Assembly: GCF_008365385.1 (NCBI RefSeq)
Contig: NZ_QOVF01000002.1
Span: 434,001-498,000, forward strand
Length of the DNA stretch: 64,000 bases
Source of the DNA: Halopseudomonas laoshanensis
Lineage (GTDB): Bacteria; Pseudomonadota; Gammaproteobacteria; Pseudomonadales; Pseudomonadaceae
Direction of reading: 5' to 3'
Below the pieces are notes generated by a model. It was not told where the DNA came from. It searched no databases and was given only the letters and a program-made list of their open reading frames with translations. Shown piece by piece: positions 60,931-64,000 of this stretch. The first letter of the stretch is position 1; each line of letters begins with the position of its first letter. The translations under genes and the position numbers were made by a program.

Positions 60931-63672
60931 TCAGTCGAGCTTACCGTGGCATTGCTTGTATTTCTTGCCAGACCCACAAGGGCACGGGTCATTACGACCG
61001 ACCTTGGGGCCTTCGCGAGTGACCGGCGCAGCGGGTGCGGTAGCGGGTTGCTCTTCCGGCTCTTCCGACTCGTCAGCGCCAACCGGCGCTACTTCCTCAT
61101 GCTTGAACTGCATACGCTGGGCCATTTCCTGCGCCTGCCGCCGCATGCGCGCTTCTTCTTCGGCTGGGTCTTCGCGGCGCACCTGCACATGACTGAGAAT
61201 ACGGATGGTGTCACGCTTGACCGATTCGAGCATTTCCTCGAACAGGTTGAAGGCTTCACGCTTGTACTCCTGCTTGGGGTTCTTCTGCGCGTAACCACGC
61301 AGATGGATGCCCTGGCGCAGGTGGTCCATGGTCGCCAAATGTTCTTTCCAGAGATCGTCGAGCACCCGCAACAGCATCTGCTTTTCGAATGTACGCAGAG
61401 CGTCGGAACCAGTCAGCTCCTCCTTCTCGGCGTAGGCCTTGAGCAATTCCTCCAGAATACGTGCACGCAAACCTTCTTCATGCAAGGTGTCGTCAGCATC
61501 CAGCCATTCCTGCACCGGCGCCTTGAGCGCCAACTCAGCATTCAGGTGCTGCTCCAGACCGGGAATATCCCACTGCTCAGGCAAACTCTGCGGCGGAATG
61601 TATTGGCTGATGGCGTCTGCGACTACGTCTTCACGGATCGCCTGGATCGTCTCGGCCACATTCTCTGCAGCCAGTACCGAATTGCGCTGGCCGTAAATCA
61701 CCTTACGTTGCTCGTTGGCGACGTCATCGTATTCCAGCAGTTGCTTACGGATGTCGAAGTTGCGGCCTTCAACCTTGCGCTGGGCTTTTTCGATAGCGTT
61801 GGTGACCATGCGGTGCTCGATGGCTTCGCCCTTCTCCATCCCCAGCGCCTTCATGAAGTTCTTCACCCGGTCAGAGGCAAAAATCCGCATGAGGTTATCT
61901 TCCAGCGACAGGTAGAAGCGGCTGGAGCCCGGATCGCCCTGACGTCCCGCACGACCGCGCAGCTGGTTGTCGATACGACGTGATTCATGGCGCTCGCAGG
62001 CAATAATATGCAAACCACCGGCTTCCAGCACCTGCTGATGACGCTGCTGCCATTCGGCTTTGATCAGCGCAACCTGGTCTTCAGTTGGATTCTCGAGGCT
62101 GGCAACTTCTGCCTCCCAGCTACCGCCGAGGATGATGTCGGTACCACGGCCAGCCATGTTGGTGGCGATGGTTACTGCACCCGGGCGGCCGGCCTGGGCA
62201 ATGATCTCGGCTTCTTTTTCGTGGTGCTTGGCGTTCAGAACCTTGTGCGGAATCTTCTCGGCATCCAGCAGCCGCGAAACCGCCTCGGAGGATTCAATAG
62301 AAGCAGTACCCACCAGGATAGGCCGGCCTTCACCCATGCTCTGCTTGATGTCAGCGGTAATAGCGGCAAACTTTTCTTCAATGGTCAGGTAGACCAGATC
62401 GTTATAGTCCTTACGTGCCATCGGCTTGTTGGTCGGAATAACCACCACATCCAGGCCATAAATCTGCCGGAACTCGAACGCCTCGGTATCGGCCGTACCG
62501 GTCATGCCGGATAGCTTGTTGTACAAGCGGAAGTAATTCTGGAAGGTAGTAGAGGCAAGCGTCTGGCTCTCTGCCTGAATCTTCAGCCCTTCCTTCGCCT
62601 CAATGGCCTGGTGCAGGCCCTCGGAAAGACGACGACCCGGCATGGTACGGCCGGTGTGCTCATCAACCAGAATCACCTGGTTGTTCTGCACGATATATTC
62701 GACGTTGCGATGGAAGAGAACGTGCGCACGCAGACCTGAATGCACATGATGCAGCAGGTTCAGGTTTTGTGCCGCGTAAAGGCTGTCGCCCTCCGGCAAC
62801 AGGCCTTCCTTGCTGAGCAAGCCTTCGACGAACTGGTGACCGGACTCGTTCAGTTCAACCTGACGGGTCTTCTCGTCGATGTAGTAATGCCCTTCCACCT
62901 CTTCCTGCCCCTCTTCGGGCAAGTAGCCACGCTTGAGCTGCGGAATCAACTTGTTGATCGCCTCATAGAGCTGCGAGCTGTCGTTGGATGGGCCGGAGAT
63001 GATCAGTGGCGTACGGGCCTCGTCGATCAGAATCGAGTCGACTTCGTCAATAATGGCGAAGTTCAGTTCACGCTGAAACTTGTCTTCAATACTGAAGGCC
63101 ATGTTGTCGCGCAGGTAGTCAAAGCCGAACTCGTTATTGGTACCGTAGGTGATATCGCAACGGTAAGCGTCACGCTTGGCCTGGGGATCCTGAAATGGCA
63201 CTACGACCCCAACAGTCATACCGAGAAATTCATACAGCGGACGCATCCAGCCAGCATCACGACGGGCGAGATAATCGTTAACCGTGATCACGTGCACGCC
63301 TTTGCCGGACAGCGCATTCAGGTATGCCGACAAGGTCGCTACCAGCGTCTTGCCTTCACCGGTTTTCATTTCCGCGATATGACCTTCGTGCAGGGTCATG
63401 CCGCCAATCATCTGCGAGTCAAAGTGGCGCATGCCCATCACCCGCTTACTGGCTTCACGCACCAGCGCAAAGGCTTCGGGAAGAATGGCATCGAGGCTTT
63501 CGCCCTGGGCAACCCGGTCTTTGAATTCGGCTGTTTTGGCCTTGAGCTGCTCGTCGCTGAGCGCGTTCAGTTTCTCTTCGTGGGAGTTGATCGTTCCAAC
63601 GATCCGGCCCATGCGCTTCAACTCACGCTCGTTCTTGCTACCAAACAGTTTCTTCAATAAAGGCGCAAACAT
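60931..63672 (-). CDS. secA: Preprotein translocase ATPase SecA
   Basis: A 913-residue motor driving proteins through SecYEG. Walker [10 protein letters not shown] is at 102-110, the DEAD-like [11 protein letters not shown] near 209, and the second nucleotide-binding half has [14 protein letters not shown]. The C-terminal SecB/zinc-binding tail reads [17 protein letters not shown]. The usual length is about 900. It is monocistronic or leads argJ, with a strong hairpin after it. Confidence 0.98.
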   Translation of the reverse strand: MFAPLLKKLFGSKNERELKRMGRIVGTINSHEEKLNALSDEQLKAKTAEFKDRVAQGESLDAILPEAFALVREASKRVMGMRHFDSQMIGGMTLHEGHIAEMKTGEGKTLVATLSAYLNALSGKGVHVITVNDYLARRDAGWMRPLYEFLGMTVGVVVPFQDPQAKRDAYRCDITYGTNNEFGFDYLRDNMAFSIEDKFQRELNFAIIDEVDSILIDEARTPLIISGPSNDSSQLYEAINKLIPQLKRGYLPEEGQEEVEGHYYIDEKTRQVELNESGHQFVEGLLSKEGLLPEGDSLYAAQNLNLLHHVHSGLRAHVLFHRNVEYIVQNNQVILVDEHTGRTMPGRRLSEGLHQAIEAKEGLKIQAESQTLASTTFQNYFRLYNKLSGMTGTADTEAFEFRQIYGLDVVVIPTNKPMARKDYNDLVYLTIEEKFAAITADIKQSMGEGRPILVGTASIESSEAVSRLLDAEKIPHKVLNAKHHEKEAEIIAQAGRPGAVTIATNMAGRGTDIILGGSWEAEVASLENPTEDQVALIKAEWQQRHQQVLEAGGLHIIACERHESRRIDNQLRGRAGRQGDPGSSRFYLSLEDNLMRIFASDRVKNFMKALGMEKGEAIEHRMVTNAIEKAQRKVEGRNFDIRKQLLEYDDVANEQRKVIYGQRNSVLAAENVAETIQAIREDVVADAISQYIPPQSLPEQWDIPGLEQHLNAELALKAPVQEWLDADDTLHEEGLRARILEELLKAYAEKEELTGSDALRTFEKQMLLRVLDDLWKEHLATMDHLRQGIHLRGYAQKNPKQEYKREAFNLFEEMLESVKRDTIRILSHVQVRREDPAEEEARMRRQAQEMAQRMQFKHEEVAPVGADESEEPEEQPATAPAAPVTREGPKVGRNDPCPCGSGKKYKQCHGKLD

Positions 63673-63911
63673 AGTCGACTTTGATATCCGTTTGAGGGTT
63701 GACAGGTCTGGCCGTGGTCAACGGGCCATTACCGCAAAACAAGCATTCTACTCTGAATCAGCCGAGACAATAAACCGTGCGGACTTTTATAGCGCGCGCA
63801 GGCACCTTATTGAACAAAGGGTTGGAAACAGTCCCGCTTGGCGTCAGGTAGTGCAGCAATGCGGAAGTGAAAAGAAGGGAGTCAGGCCTTCAGCCAGACA
63901 AATTGTTCAGC

Positions 63912-63935
63912 GAGCGCAGGCTACAACCTGCGCTC
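63912..63935 (-). terminator. Hairpin after the M23 peptidase gene
   Basis: GAGCGCAGG (63912-63920), loop CTACAA, CCTGCGCTC (63927-63935), 9 bp past the stop of the partial gene at the right edge. Confidence 0.6.
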
Positions 63936-63943
63936 TGGGGATA

Positions 63944-64000
63944 TTATTTGAGAGCAATATAGCGGGCAGGATTGACCGCCATACCATTACGGAACACTTC
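63944..64000 (-). CDS. C-terminus of an M23-type (LytM) peptidase, cut by the right edge
   Basis: Eighteen residues and the stop codon of a leftward gene: EVFRNGMAVNPARYIALK. The RNG-x-x-VNP-x-x-YI pattern is the usual end of LytM/M23 domains, which cleave peptidoglycan cross-bridges or act as septal regulators. A gene of this kind lies upstream of secA in P. aeruginosa. Everything else of the protein is outside the window. Confidence 0.65.
   Translation of the reverse strand, partial: EVFRNGMAVNPARYIALK

Noticed and set aside
60892..61983. 363-codon plus-strand frame opposite secA
   Set aside because: Antisense shadow of secA, with Leu/Phe/Arg-rich nonsense composition.

Overview
The window looks like a chromosomal segment of a gammaproteobacterium of the Pseudomonas/Halopseudomonas type. 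The support is gene content and local order: pilA beside pilB-pilC-pilD-coaE-yacG; ileS-lspA-fkpB-ispH behind murJ and ribF; rplU-rpmA-obg-proB; ispB; and argJ beside secA. The MutT/ThiE fusion protein, sigma-54-type pilin promoter and ANR-type operator also fit that group. Base composition is moderately GC-rich, with visibly AT-richer patches at about 13.4-15.3 kb and 21.3-23.7 kb.

Layout. 0-6.3 kb: the N-terminal part of an Fe-S photolyase (cut by the window edge), a YqhA-family membrane protein, a 400-bp intergenic region with two perfect DnaA-box 9-mers, a Lon-family protease and an amidase. 6.3-13.3 kb: a leftward lipid-storage cluster (wax ester synthase/DGAT, patatin lipase, HemD-like protein) with a well-formed ANR/FNR-type promoter in front, then a Ca2+/cation antiporter and a DUF2855 protein. 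13.3-17.6 kb: an orphan type VI secretion cassette of vgrG, an unrecognised protein and a lipoprotein. 17.5-21.1 kb: a repeat-rich spacer and a divergent class A penicillin-binding protein. 21.3-30 kb: two related pilin genes flanking an O-antigen-ligase-type membrane protein, then divergent pilB-pilC-pilD-coaE-yacG-mutT/thiE. 30-46.4 kb: a conserved housekeeping block (ispH, fkpB, lspA, ileS, ribF, murJ, rpsT, proB, obg, rpmA, rplU, ispB, fklB, purine permease, trmA). 46.5-50.5 kb: a MocR-type regulator and a DUF6351 lipoprotein. 50.5-59.3 kb: the minor pilin operon fimU-pilV-pilW-pilX-pilY1-pilE, a divergent fimT with a GRxR motif, and an HD-GYP protein. 59.5-64 kb: argJ, secA and the last codons of an M23-type peptidase.

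How the genes work together. Much of the window serves type IV pili. PilB is the extension ATPase, PilC the inner-membrane platform and PilD the prepilin peptidase. The two PilA-like proteins are candidate major subunits and the ligase-like protein a candidate pilin glycosyltransferase. FimU, PilV, PilW, PilX, PilY1 and PilE form the priming and tip complex, and FimT may bind DNA for uptake. The HD-GYP protein could link this to c-di-GMP turnover. The lipid cluster appears tuned to low oxygen. The VgrG cassette is the best candidate here for an incompletely described antibacterial effector/immunity module.

Two families of dispersed palindromes lie between genes: a 27-bp element with a core like TGGATTCCCGC...GCGGGAATGACG (about ten copies), and REP-type elements. 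One REP-like sequence appears to sit inside the mutT/thiE reading frame. Everything here was read by eye; no database search was run, and family names rest on recognised motifs and lengths.
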